A stretch of DNA of 64,000 nt, taken from Takakia lepidozioides. Lineage: Eukaryota > Streptophyta > Takakiopsida > Takakiales > Takakiaceae. Each line of letters begins with the position of its first letter. Position 1 is the first letter of the stretch. Shown one piece after another: positions 47,225 through 59,296 of the stretch. The DNA lies in assembly GCA_030704615.1 (NCBI GenBank), contig CM060732.1, positions 11,720,001-11,784,000 of the forward strand. The letters are read 5' to 3'. Made by a program: the position numbers and the translations under genes. The notes under the pieces were generated by a model, which did no database searches, was not told where the DNA came from, and saw only the letters and a list, made by a program, of their open reading frames with translations.

Positions 47225-49982
47225 CTAACGAGTCTGTTGAAGCTCATCAATCTCCATAGCTGTGTACAGACCTGTGTATCGACCTAATCTGTGATCCCAT
47301 GTGAAAGACACCTGCAAATGTGGCCAACGAGCACTATGCTGATACCAACGAAAAGTCATAGCCGATGCTACTATCACTCGAGCAGGATGAGGGATCTTCT
47401 CTGTAGGCTCCATGATGATGCGCTCTGGAAATGAATTCCAAGGATAGAAAATATGCTCACACGCAACCGATCATACCCCCGAATGGTGATCTCAATGTAA
47501 TGGGGGTGGTGCACAGCTGGAGTCAAAGCCAACAATGGACCGAATATACTAGCCCATGTATCACTATCACAAGGTACATCTACATACCCAAAAGATCGAT
47601 AATGACCCTCGAAAAATAAACGCGCGTAAATCTGTCGACCCACCACTATCCTGAAATAGGATGAAACGCACGTGAGGCTGAGGGATGAGTAGGGAAGATG
47701 GCAATGCACTAGCGGCAGTAGTGAACTCACGACTACTGGCCATACGTCTCACAATGGCCTCATCGAAACCCTTCTGTCGTAGGCGAGTCCAAGATGGAAC
47801 TGGAGAGGTGGGAATGACAAAATACTCGCAAAAGTATGTCAACTCAAATGGCACACGACCAAACCACCTCTCATAACTGCGACGTGTGTAAAACATGTCC
47901 ACGATACCTACAAGTTGTACACATACATGACTTCGAATCAGATGCATGGGTGACTTATGTAAATCCAAAAAATGCAACATGTATCATTGCAGAACAAACT
48001 CTATTCAATGTGATACATATTTTTTGCACACGTACGCAGATACTACACATACCACGTATGTTGTCCACATGACAGATAAATCCCTCGGTCGTGTAGTAGA
48101 CCTCCGCTCGTTTCGATCATCGAGCAAGTGGAGGCAACGCCGAATCAATGAAGTCCGGGATCGTACAACCTCTATCTCTGAGATCGCTCAAGGTCATAAA
48201 TCGGCGACCCCAAACGTATGGGACACCAACCTCATCCATCACACACTCTAAAACCTCAGTGACTCGTAACAACCCATCCACCGTGACTCCTCCACCATCA
48301 CGAGCCACATACCGTACATATGAACCTGGATAGAAATATGTCCTTACCCCCTATACTGTAATCGCATGTGCATCAACCCTAGAAAGCGGCGACCCTCAAA
48401 GTATCGAACCCCTCCCGCAACACACAACAACGGTGGAACCACATCGTGAGTGCCACCTACGTATGACGCTCGACGAGACCGCAATGTAGGGGGCGCATCA
48501 ATAGGGATACTCAACAACAACTGCTCCAACTCGTCATACTGAGGGGAAATGAGCATGAACCCTCCAAAGTCATCCGCATAAGCTATCCGTGTGGTGATAA
48601 CAGCATGTGAAGGTTGCTCATAGTAAACTCCCCCAACATAAAAATATGGACTGGCATGGCCACGATCCAATCCTAAAAGCAATAACGAATGAGGAGTGGT
48701 CGCTGGCCAAGAAAGAACCTGGGGTGACTGCACTCGCCTACGCATATCACCATCCATGGCCAAAATCGAAACAGTACGCTGCTCAGGAATGACCCCAATG
48801 CAAGAGCGAATAGGACTATCAACTGTGAACGTATCGTCATGACAATCCGCTTGTGATGGCTGACGTGGATCTAATATGGCTGCATGAATCAGAGGCTCAT
48901 CATGTACTGGCGAATCTGGGCAATGATCCTCATAAAATGGAGATGAGGGTCCTCCATGCAAGTCTGTGAACGCCAATCTATCGTAATCTAGGCATCTCTG
49001 CCCCTCAGTCAAAACCTCTCGCTGTCTCTGTACCTCTTGAGTCTGTATCTCAAGCTCATGTCTCTGTCTCTCGATGTCTCTGTCTCAGACTCTGCAGCTC
49101 AGAACGCTCCCTCAGTATCTCCCGCCTATCTATCTGCACATCGAGTCTGTCTCTCTCAACCTCTCGACTCTGTATAAGCAGTCTTGGCTGAGACACAAGC
49201 AATCGCCTAATGCGATCTCCCTAAATACCGGATGCAGAACTGACTGGCACCTAACGTGTAGAATGAGGTGATGTAGGAATGACTCTCTGTGACATGGAAA
49301 CACTATGCATGATGGAACTACGAGCATCTGCTGTACGTGGGATGCCACGAGGTGGAAGACCTAAAATCAACCTTTGCTGAGGGGTAGATGTGGTGGCCAC
49401 TCTCGTACGACAGCCATATGAATCTGTGTGATGGGCATCAACAACAGCTGTCACGACACCAGGCCGTATGTACCGATGTCGACGTGGTCTACTAACATCA
49501 TGCATGCCCTCGTGAGCCACACGAACACTCAAAGGAGTAGGACTGTGCACGATCTCATGTACAGCTCGAGGTGCACAAGCAGCCGGAGACGAAAGATCAG
49601 GCAAGAGTGCAGAATGCATAATACCCTCTTGTCGTTCTTGCTCATTCTCTCTCTCACGTATCACTCTGTCAGCTTCTCTGTCCACCTGAGCTTGTCTGTC
49701 ACGAGATACCCTATTTATTCCCCAAGCCTCTTCAATCAAGCTATCAATCTTGTCTGGATCGGACAATGACAAAGCGGGTGAGCCAGAGCGGGATCCGGAC
49801 TCTCGCTCGTGCCTCAAGGTCTCTCGTAATGCATGCAAATCCGCACGTGCCCTGCTAAAATCTCTCGAGGGACTAGGCAGATCTGTTGCTTTACCTCTGT
49901 CTCCGATTAAAGCACCTTCATCCACCAAGTTGTCAGCCAAGTTGCAAACAACCCGTTTCATAGGCTCTTGACCCTTCGCCAT
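47225..49982 (-). pseudogene. Unrecognised large coding block (about 800-900 codons), decayed
   Basis: The minus strand has long consecutive coding-like segments. 49,982-49,251 starts MAKGQEPMKRVVCNLADNLV and is charged. A heptad-like stretch follows (49,190-49,030; RDRLDVQIDRREILRERSEL). 49,012-48,344 contains IPIDAPPTLRSRRASYVGG. 48,342-48,117 contains RDGGGVTVDGLLRVTEVLEC. 47,911-47,720 contains YERWFGRVPFELTYFCEYF, and 47,660-47,460 contains GYVDVPCDSDTWASIFGPLL. Two TAG stops follow 49,251, and a one-base loss in a G run near 48,345 shifts the frame. Intron-like borders occur at about 48,045/47,912 and 47,735/47,656. I do not recognise the protein. It may be the cargo or transposition gene of the 17.9-kb insertion. 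Confidence 0.5.
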
Positions 49983-50102
49983 TTCAATCACCTACAAATG
50001 TTACACACAAGACACATGATTTGTACATACAAAATACAGAAGACAACAGGCGTGTATATTTTACATGTTCTATTTTTTTTATGTTAATTGCGTAAGTAAC
50101 CA

Positions 50103-50190
50103 AGATGTCCAAGCCGGGATTTGAACCCGATGCAAGGACTTCCTACACGATGACACAGAGAGAATATGATAACCAGCTTCACCCCTTGAG
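50103..50190 (-). mobile_element. tRNA-like sequence, probable SINE head
   Basis: On the minus strand an A-box-like GTGAAGCTGGTTA (50,171-50,183) is followed about 45 bases later by a B-box GGTTCAAATCC and the arm CGGGTTCAAATCCCG (50,115-50,129). Spacing suits RNA polymerase III promoters. The acceptor and anticodon arms do not fold as a proper tRNA, so it is more likely a tRNA-derived SINE or tRNA pseudogene. Confidence 0.5.
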
Positions 50191-51055
50191 AAAGAGCTAC
50201 ATAATATCTCTGATTTGGCCCGCAAGCCAGCCATGCAGTGCCACCAACACACTGACGGAGGTACCATCGCTTACAACCATATCTCTTTCATCCGTGCCGC
50301 GTTGTAAGAAGCCACATGCGAAGCCCAACTTGCTTCCAAGGACTTGTTTTTCATTTCAGTGATGGATGAATTGTTATGTAGTCTAAGCAGTTACTTCTCA
50401 CAACGGACACGGGAAACAACTATATCTAGTCATATCATAGTCACCTCTAGTCTCCTACATTTAGAGTCTCCGCCTAGTTGCAAGTCACATGTTTTGGAGA
50501 CTATGATCGAAAAAATTGATCAAATATATTGAACATGAACCTTAGAAATGCAGACGATAACCTCATAAGAAGATCAAACTAAAAGAATTTTCATTGCATG
50601 TGATGTGTACGACAGAGACATACAGCAATGGACGGAAAGCCGACTTCGTCCTTGGGCAGCTTGCAGGTAACTGGGCCTCCAACTTTCTTTCCGGTTCCAC
50701 GACCTGGGGAGAGGGAGGGGGAAGATTAAAAAATCACCAAACAGAAATAAAGAATAGAGGGAGAAAGGAGAGTGACAAGGAGGAAGAGATAGTGGTGAAG
50801 AAGAAAAAAACATCAAGCAAGAAGCCAACGAGTGTAGGGATTTACCTGCTGCGGTGGCAGTGTGCTTGTTGCTTGATTGCCCCCGCCCGCGCACTACCTG
50901 CCAGCCACCAACACACCACCATTCAAGGTCAAAACAGAAGGAAAGAATATAGGAAGAAAAGAGATTGACAAAGAGGCTGATAACAGGGAAAAATAGGCTG
51001 AAATGTATTGAAGAAGGTACCTTACCAGTGCCAGGTTCTATCAATTGTGTTGTTG

Positions 51056-51590
51056 CCGCTACTGTTTCCAGTTGATCATCTACCCGGGCAGGTTTCTTGT
51101 AGCCACATGGAATTATCATAACAGGGAATTATCATAAGTAATCTTGTGTTGGAAATCTGGCCCTCTTGGATGAATCTGGATCTCTATCCCTGGTCCTTCA
51201 CGTATCCCTGACCGTGTACAAATCATGAATACATCCCTCAGCCTCATTGCTAGCAACTGACACTGATGGCTAAAGTTCTTCCAGCAAACACCCCAACCCT
51301 ACTTATCCACCAACGAGCTAACTTGCCGAATTCAACCTACTGTTTCCAGTTGACCACCTACCCAGGCAGGTTTCTTGTAGCTACTGATCCACAGGGAATT
51401 GTGTTTGAAGTCCGCCCCTCTTGGATGAATCGACCTATATCCCTGGTCCTTCACCTATCCCCGACCGTGCCCAATCATGAATACATCCTTCAGCCTCATT
51501 GCTAGCAGCTGACACTGATGGCGTGCGGTTCTTCCAGCAAACACCCCAACCCTACTTAACCACCAACGAGCTAACTTGCTGAATTAATAC
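51056..51590. repeat. Two-copy tandem duplication of about 270-290 bp
   Basis: CTACTGTTTCCAGTTGA.CA.CTACCC.GGCAGG opens both copies. Both continue with CCTCTTGGATGAATC, TATCCCTGGTCCTTCAC, CAGCCTCATTGCTAGCA and CACCAACGAGCTAACTTGC. The copies start near 51,058 and 51,338. It carries no gene and adjoins the 3' side of the LINE remnant. The rest of 50,200-51,740 shows nothing recognisable. Confidence 0.8.
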
Positions 51591-51739
51591 TCTAAGAATA
51601 CCATTACAACTCTGATAACATCCCCCATAAGGAACCAGTTGTGGAGTTTCACCCACCTTGTATGTGCAAGTCATCTTGAAGTTGCCATAGCGCTCTTGCA
51701 CAACCACAACAATCTGGTTACAGGAAGTAAGATATATTG

Positions 51740-53233
51740 TACTCATAAGACGTTGTTTGCCGTAGGCTTGTGGCCATTGACCCCGCGCCCAGTTTGAGCG
51801 GGAACAAAAGGGACAGAACCTACCTCTGTCAGGGGCTGACGTTGGTAGTAAGACTTACCTCCATATATAGAATTAATCTGGGTTTTCCAGATATCCTCAT
51901 GAAATCCCTTCACACGAGCATCCATCTACTGTGTGTGATTTGCCCAAAAACTAGGCCTCAGGAGGGCTTGGGTTTTTGGCTCAGCCTCGAGACTTTCAAA
52001 GTTGGTAAACAGGGGTACATGCACAATTCCCTTGATAGATTTGAAGAGAGCATCTCTTTGGTGAGAGAACCCCAGACAGTGTATCAGAAAATGAGTATTG
52101 TCTTCAGATTGCCCACACAACGGGCAATTGCACTCTCCCTTTCCTCTCTGCTTCTGTTTGCTGTTCAAAGGTAGGCTTCCTGCCCCGAGTTACCATTTCA
52201 GTCTAGTGCCGAGAGTGGGTAGACCCTTGAGGTCATCCAAGATGTCCTCCCCCATGTCACTGACTGGAAACAAGTTCAGGGAAGTTTTTTGCCTAACTTC
52301 ATTTTCATCATACAATCTCATGGCAACAGACATGGTTGGACACTACAGCCTCTGAGTCAGATTTATCCAGCAGGGTCAAGACTTGCGGATCCAGGTCCAG
52401 GTCCTTGAGAATCTCTTCTCTACTCTCTTCTGCCAGGACTTAGCCTGTTTGACAGGGCGGTCCTGTTTCCAAGATATAGAGTCGATTAACTTAGGATATC
52501 TGGTGTTGGGCATATGTTGCAGCTGACCCCACCTTCTGACCTTGAATTCATCTCGTCGGGAGCTTAAGGACGGAATGCCAAACTCATCCCGAACAACCAC
52601 ATTGGTTGTTTTGGAGCATGCTGACATACACTCCTTAAGCACCCCCACTTGAATGGATTCTAGAGATTTAGCCTGGTTGGTGTTATCAACCCATATAGCA
52701 GATCCGTACTCCAAGGCAGGTCTAATAACACGACAAAGCATGGTTTTCTTAACCTCAGAGTTGACCCCTCTGCAGTGGAAAAATTTAGTGAGCCCCAGAG
52801 CTTTGCCCTTGCCAGTTTGAACAACTTTCCAGATATGTGCATCCCAATTACAATTGGAGGAAAACTCAACGCCCAGGTAAGTGTAGGAAGGGAGGACAGG
52901 GATCTGTTGGCTACCCCACTGCCACTTAAGATCACTTCCTCCCTCTCCTCTGTCGTTGAATGCTACCACTGCACATTTGCTGACATTAGCCTCTAGCCCC
53001 CAAAGATCAAAGTATCTCTTCGCGCAATCAATCAACTCCTGGAAATTGGTTGGAGTCTCCCCTATGCCTGCGAAGTCATCCGCAAATATAAGGGCTGGTA
53101 TGGTGGTATCACCCACCCTTAACCCAAATCCCTCACTTTCCACATCAACCCTGAGTTGATTGATGTAAACATTGAAGAGCAGAGGGGAGAGAGTATGGTG
53201 GCATGTGACTAACTTACAGAATTCCACGTGCAT
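51740..53233 (-). pseudogene. LINE reverse transcriptase 3' part, 5'-truncated, copy 2
   Basis: A 285-codon open segment (53,233-52,376) begins in the RT palm at TLSPLLFNVYINQLRVDVES. It contains the catalytic-type LIFADDFAGIG and YTYLGVEF, then a thumb region (MLCRVIRPALEYGSAIWVDN, KECMSACSKTTNV). After a stop, about 52,250-51,930 encodes a C-terminal zinc motif CPLCGQSEDNTHFLIHC, typical of plant LINE ORF2 ends. The endonuclease and RT fingers are missing, as in a 5'-truncated LINE insertion. Copy 1 of the same family is at 15.3-17.2 kb. Confidence 0.85.
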
Positions 53234-53924
53234 CTCAGGGCCGCGTCTGATGAATCATGAGAGGGCAAAACATGCTGAAATAGGTCGAAGAAGAAGGTGC
53301 CCTCACCACATCGTCCTTGACCTTGTGTCACGACCCATGGAGGATTTGACCGCCCATCAACCCGAAAATAACCTCTTGTGTGTGCTGCTTGTGTCTGTAG
53401 TCAGATAATGTCTGCGAGAACCACCACGGTGCAGTTGAGCAGGTACAGAAACACGGTCTGCTAAGACCAAGCTCTCCCAAGAACCTTGTAAACAGTAGGA
53501 AGAATAACAAATCGTGGTACTAACTGGAGCCAAGACCCAACATTTGTAGGATGGACACACTTCTTCACATCATACATTAAGGAAAACCCCAGACCTGCAG
53601 GCCGCCGCCCGAGTGATGCCATCCTCCCTCGCGTGGCCTTCTCTGCAAAAACACACAACGGCGGGAGAGTGACTTGCTGGCGGGAGGGACTCTCACTCCG
53701 TTGGTCCATGCCAACGGTGAGGCAGGGACCAACGGATGAAGCGAAAATGGTTCATCCCGGCTTTCCAGGAAAGTTTTTGTCTTCTAACATTAAGTTCTTT
53801 TGGACTAACTTGCATTGTTTAATGTGTCCTCTAACCTAAGGTAACCTGCTAAAATTTAGCCTAATCCTAGGCTATCTTAGGCATTACAAAAGGAGAAACT
53901 CTTATCAGTTCTAGAAGGTTATGC
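53234..53924. other. Gene-free interval
   Basis: No recognisable gene or repeat beyond short random frames. It separates the LINE 5' truncation point from the middle palindrome array. Confidence 0.5.
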
Positions 53925-54300
53925 CAATTCGGCGGTCGCTCGTTTACGTTTTGTTTTTCAATTTCTTTATTTTTTCTTAAAAAAAAAGTGAAGCGACCGC
54001 CCTATGGCTGTCTCTCTTTTTCGTTTTTTTTTTAAATGAAGCGACCGCCACTACGGCGGTCGCTCTGTTAAGTTTTTCTAAAAAGTGAAGCAACCATCAT
54101 ATGGCGGACGTTCTTTTTTGTTTTTTTTAAATGAAGCGACCGCCAATACGGCGGTCGCTCTTTTAGGTATTTGTTTTAAATGAAACAACCACCATATGGT
54201 GGTCGCTCTTTTTGGTATTTATAAAAGATGATGCGACCGCCCAATAGCGATCGCTCTTTTTTGTTTTTTTTTAAAATGAAGCGACCGCCTATACGACAAC
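53925..54300. repeat. Middle array of GCGACCGCC palindromes
   Basis: Eight units, the outer ones half-size, start near 53,991, 54,038, 54,088, 54,135, 54,183, 54,232 and 54,280, a pitch of 47-50 bp. The motif is the same as in the two arms of the insertion (for example GCGACCGCCACTACGGCGGT). It lies roughly 10 kb inside either end, so it may be the arm of a second, nested or rearranged element of the same family. Confidence 0.9.
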
Positions 54301-54394
54301 GACACGATAGTTCCGAAAATTTTGCTACTTATGAACATGAAGCGGCTTCCGCTACGTGATGCTCCAGCCTCCTGGAACAGCTCACACGTGTAGT

Positions 54395-54700
54395 CGTCTA
54401 CCTTGTAAAGTCTTGGCGACCACTGCCTCCACCAAGCGGTTGATGGAGTCTTCGGAAAGCTCCGTGGTCGCCATTGTCATGTTCAACTGTCAGGGTTTCG
54501 GACACTTTTTGGCCATGTGCCTAGTCTCCCCGCAATTAAAGTACACCCCATCAAAGGTCGCCTTCTGCCCGTCATGTGCCGTCGCACCTATTTTTTCTTT
54601 CGGAGCACCGGGTGCCGCCCCTGGCGTGCGAAGGCCCTCCCTTCGATCTCCAATTGCCATTGTCACCGTGTGGCTTATCCCAACAGGTCCAGGAGTCATA
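54395..54700 (-). pseudogene. Captured chromovirus gag fragment (zinc-knuckle region)
   Basis: About 300 bp homologous to 38,200-38,490 of the chromovirus gag. Both encode DGQKATFDGV or GGQKATFDGV, then a knuckle, then QLNMT and ATTELSED. Here the knuckle reads YFNCGETRHMAKKC: the first Cys is Tyr and the Gly before His is Arg, so zinc binding is probably lost. No LTR or pol sequence accompanies it. Confidence 0.85.
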
Positions 54701-54779
54701 CGAGATAAAACGAAATTCATTCGATTGGACAACGGATGGTTGGCCATCTGAATGATTTTTGTTTCCTTTCAAACTTTGT

Positions 54780-57530
54780 CAGTATGTTCGGTACGTCGTC
54801 TCACAAGTCTCGTACGAGTATGACATCAATCGAAATTCGTTCAATGGCCCAACAGACGGTTGCCCATCCAGATGAGTTGGGTTTGCTTTCAAACTTTGCC
54901 AGTATGTTCAACATACCATAAGACAGGTCCCAGTGTAATATGAGATGAAACGAAATTTGTTTGATGGGCCAACGGATGGATGCCCATCCAAATGATTTTG
55001 GTTCGCTTTGAAACTTCCGCAGCGTCTTCAGTATACCGTCTCACAGGTCCCTAAGTAATATAAGATGAAACGAAATTCGTTCAATGGGCCAACGGCGCGT
55101 TCACCTATCATGAAGTTTTGCTCATTGCGAAAAAGAATGGCGGTCGAATGGTTGACCATCCAAATAATTTTTGTTTGCTTTCAAACTTTGCCACTATGTT
55201 CAACATACCATGTATCAGGTCCCGGACTAATATGAGATGAAACGAAATTCATTCGATGGCTGAACAGATGGTTGCCCATCCAAATGATTTTGGTTCGCTT
55301 TTAGACTTTGCCAGTGTGTTCAATGTACCATCTAAGAAGTCCCAGAGTAATATGAGATGAAACGAAATTCGTCCAATGGACCAACGGAGGGTTGCCCATC
55401 CAAATTATTTTCATTCGTTTCGAAACTTGGCCAGTATGCCCAATGTACCATCTGACAGGTCCCAGAGTATTATGAGATCAATCAAAATTTGTTCAATGGG
55501 CCAATGAGGCGTTCACGTATCATTCAATTTTGTTCATTGCGATAAAGAAATCTTGTTGTGGGTGAACAGATAATGCACCCATTGAACAGATGAGGTTGAG
55601 GCCCATCTTTTGCCCGCATATACTTGAATATGTGTACAATACATGTGCGGTAAAACAAGAGAAGCAACAAACATTTCTCTTCTCAACCACGCCCTCGCCC
55701 ATCCACCAATTTGCAATTAAATTGAGTTTAAATAAATTTCAAGCAAATAAATAGGTTTACACTGTCTTTGATTGGGGTTTCCTGCTACGTAACGATTTTA
55801 TTTTTGGCTCAATCTTGTTGTCTGGCTTCTACCCTCCCGCCGCAACATCCCTGCAAAACTTTGGACCAAACAAAAATGATTTTTTTAAAAAGTGTTCTCT
55901 TCGCTCCCTATTGCTGAACTCTCTATTAATAGTGTATGAAGTAGAAGACAAATCAAGTTTTGAGTGCAAATTAGAGAAGAAACTGTGGTTTTGGGTCCTA
56001 ATGATCTTTGTTTGCTGTGAAATTTGGCACGCACGTTGCATATGCCGTCATTACACATCGCTGAAAAAACGGAATGAAAAAAAAAATCATGTGCACATGA
56101 AATGCCGTCCAACAGGTCCCAGAGTAATAGCAAATCAAACAAAATTCATCCAACGGTTGAACGGATGGTTGCCAATCCAAATCATTTTTGTTTGCTTTCA
56201 AACTTTGTCAGTACGTTCGATATACCCTCTCACAGGTCCCGGACTAATATGAGATCAATCGAAATTCATTCGATGGCTGAACGGATGGTTGCCCATCCGA
56301 ACGATTTTGGTTCGCTTTCAGACTTTGCCAGTGTGCTCAATGTACTATCTAAGAGGTCCCAGAGTAATATGAGATGAAACGAAATTCGTCCAATGGACCA
56401 ACGGATGGTTGCCTATCCAAAGGATTTTCGTTCGCTTCGAGACTTGGCCAGTATGTTCAATGTACCATCTAACAAGTCCTAGAGGAATATGAAGTCAATC
56501 TAAATTTGTTCAATAGGCCAATGAGGCGTTCACATGTCATCCAATTTTGTTCATTGCGAAAAAAAACATCCTGTCATGGGTGAACGACCAATACACCCAT
56601 TGAACGGATGAGGTTGAGGCCCATCTTTTGCTCGCATGTGCTTGAATATGTGTGCAACACATGTGCGGTAAAACAAGAGAAGCAACAAACATTTGCCTCC
56701 CAACCACGCCCTCGCCCTTCCACCAATTTTCAATTAAATTACGTTTAAATGAATTTCAAGCAAATAAATAGGTTTACATTGTCTTTTATTGGGGTTTTCT
56801 GCTACATAACGGTTTTATTTTTTGCTCAATCTTGTTCTCCGGCTTCAACCCTCCCACCGTTACATCCCTACAAAAATTCGGACCAAACAAAAATGAAAAT
56901 TTCTAAAAGTGTTCTCTTCGCTCGCTATTGCTAAACTATCTAAGAAGAGTGCATGAAGTAAAAGACAAATCAAGTTTGGAGTGCAAATTAGGGAAGAAAC
57001 TGTGGTTTTGGGTCTTAATGATTTTTGTTCGCTATGAAATTTGGCACGCACGTTGCATATGCCGTCATTAGACATGGATGAAAAAACAGAATGAAAAAAA
57101 AAAATCATGTGCATCCGAAACGTCGTCCAACAGATCCCAGAGTACTAGCACATCAAACGAAATTCATCCAACAGTTGAACGGATGGTTGCCCATCCAAAT
57201 CATTTTTGTTTGCTTTCAAACTTTGTCAATACGTTTGGTACACCCTCTCACAGGTCCCGGACTAATATGAGATCAATCGAAATTCATTCGATGGCTGAAC
57301 GGATGGTTGCCCGTCCGACTGATTTTGGTTCGCTTTCAGACTTTGCCAATGTGCTCAATGTACTATCTAAGATGTCCCAGAGTAATATGAGATGAAACGG
57401 AATTCGTCCAATGGACCAACGGATGGTTGCCTATCCAAATGATTTTCGTTCGCTTCGAGACTTGGCCAGTATGTTCAATGTACCATCTACAGGTCCCAGA
57501 GTAATATGAAATCAATCAAAACTATATATT
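54780..57530. repeat. Second 120-bp satellite in three blocks
   Basis: Units of about 120 bp contain GGTCCCAGAGTAATATGAGAT, CGAAATTCGT, CAACGGATGGTTGCCCATCC and GTTCGCTTTCAAACTTTGCC. They recur in blocks at about 54,690-55,500, 56,110-56,530 and 57,120-57,520. It is unrelated in sequence to the 120-bp satellite at 46 kb. The second and third blocks belong to a 1-kb tandem duplication. Confidence 0.85.
55500..57115. repeat. 1-kb tandem duplication containing a 570-bp module
   Basis: 55,500-56,530 and 56,520-57,530 are two copies of the same sequence, both starting CCAATGAGGCGTTCAC. In each, the first 570 bases or so form one module. It contains GGTTGAGGCCCATCTTTTGC, GCGGTAAAACAAGAGAAGCA and GTGGTTTTGGGTC. 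The rest of each copy is the 120-bp satellite. A third, more diverged copy of the module is at 63,440-64,000. Confidence 0.85.
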
Positions 57531-57949
57531 GCTTCGTTAACTTTGTGGGTATGTTCTTCATACGTAGATCGAATTTTCGACATGATTATGAAATACGAGA
57601 CTAGGCGAAATTTTTCAAAAAGACGAGCGTTCGTAACTCGTTATAACTTATTGGTTAACATCCATTTTCCTTGTTGCCCATCTTTCGGAGTTCATTGCAG
57701 ATACCCACATATATGTCATGACCAAATATTACACCATTGTAAATTTGAGGGTGAACCACTTCTTTCACATCACATGAGTGCAAAACCGGAAGAAAACGCG
57801 TTACGCTGTTCATGCAATTGAAATTTCCAGGTGCCGTACATGTGTATTAACAAAATTGGTGCATATACAAAATTGGCGGAGTGTTATTAGTGTGTTCCAG
57901 AAATTCAAGGTACAAGAAAAATCCACATTGTCTATGTACTACGTTGCTA

Positions 57950-58935
57950 CTCATTCGAATCCTCGTCGTCACTGTCCGGGGACAAGAGATGTGATGTTGT
58001 GGCCTGATTTGCACTGCCAATACGGAGAGCCTGGGACCGTGATCTCGTGGTCAATGAAGGGCCCAATGATATGTGATCAATTCTGACCAGCATCCGCTTA
58101 CTTTGTGGCGAAAGTTGACTTTCTTGCAGAATCTCACGACGTGACGAGGGTCAAAGACGTCCGTAATTGCGGCAATGATGCGGTCAATACTGCGATCTGG
58201 CATTGTAAACTCCGCAGACATGTCCACATCGTTTGTTCGAACGTCATTGTGGACAGTGCCTTCATTGTTTCGAGGCGTGTTTTGCAATGTACCCTCCAAC
58301 TCGGCTATGCGCAGTCTGTCATTCCACAAGATCCTGCAGGGTTCGGACTCACTGTTTTGTTTCCACTAGTTCATCATCTAATGTTCCAGATTCTTGTTGC
58401 ACCGGTACCTCGGGCACGCCTAGTATCATAGCCTGGGGTACCGGTGCCTCGCGCACGCCTAGTATCGTAGCCGGGGGTGTTCCAAACGTGTTCGAGATGT
58501 CGACGAAATGGTATTGCATCGTTGCGTTCCTCCTACTAATAGTTTGCCAATTCACTGGACGCAACAGTATCACCTCTACGTACAATATGGCTACTAAGGT
58601 GTACATGATTTAGCCATTTAAGAATGGTTCACCCTACAACGTGCAATGCACCTCAGTCGCCCTATGCTGGAAATGCAAGTTCATGCAAGATCTGGAATCC
58701 CTGCAATTGTTTCTGGTTTGCACCACATGCCTAGGTCTAGGCCACAATTGATTGATGTGACACCATTTCACGAATTTTTTGCCACCTGAACTCTTCCGGA
58801 AAATCCTCCCATCCCTCTTCTGCTAGTATGCTAGGGTCATCATATACTTCCCAATTCAAAGTCATGCCTTGACCATTTGATTTTCTTAGGGGGCAGTCCA
58901 TGTTCATAGGGGTCATCTCTTCCATGACGCTCATC
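57950..58935 (-). other. Unrecognised coding-like frames on the minus strand
   Basis: Three consecutive minus-strand segments look coding. 58,934-58,737 contains DCPLRKSNGQGMTLNWEVYD and WEDFPEEFRWQKIREM. About 58,490-58,349 contains a repeated ILGVxEAPVPQ/ILGVPEVPVQQ. 58,329-58,051 contains IDRIIAAITDVFDPRHVVRF. I recognise no family. They may be pieces of one decayed gene of the insertion; no convincing start or full-length frame can be built. Confidence 0.3.
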
Positions 58936-59296
58936 GTCCTGGCCGGCCTCTGTCATTTTGTAACAATTGGAGCAACCCTAAACGACGTTTACTAATAAGT
59001 AACGGAAAGTTAAACACTACTGAAGCAAACGTGGAAATGGCTAAGAATTAAAGAACTGCGATCTCGATCGAAAAATTACAATTGACCCTAAACCCTTAAC
59101 ACGAACGGGTTTGAATAAGTGTCATAATAGTTATTAAAGCTAATTTTGTAGAATGAATTGTTCCCGGAAGCTAGAGGAGGGGCTATATGAGCATTCTACA
59201 ACAGTTTCACAGAAATTGCGGCAAAAAAATCTCCCCCAGCCAATGGTCTGTTTCTCCACGTGACTACGTGTCGTGGAATAGTTACATGTCACGCAC

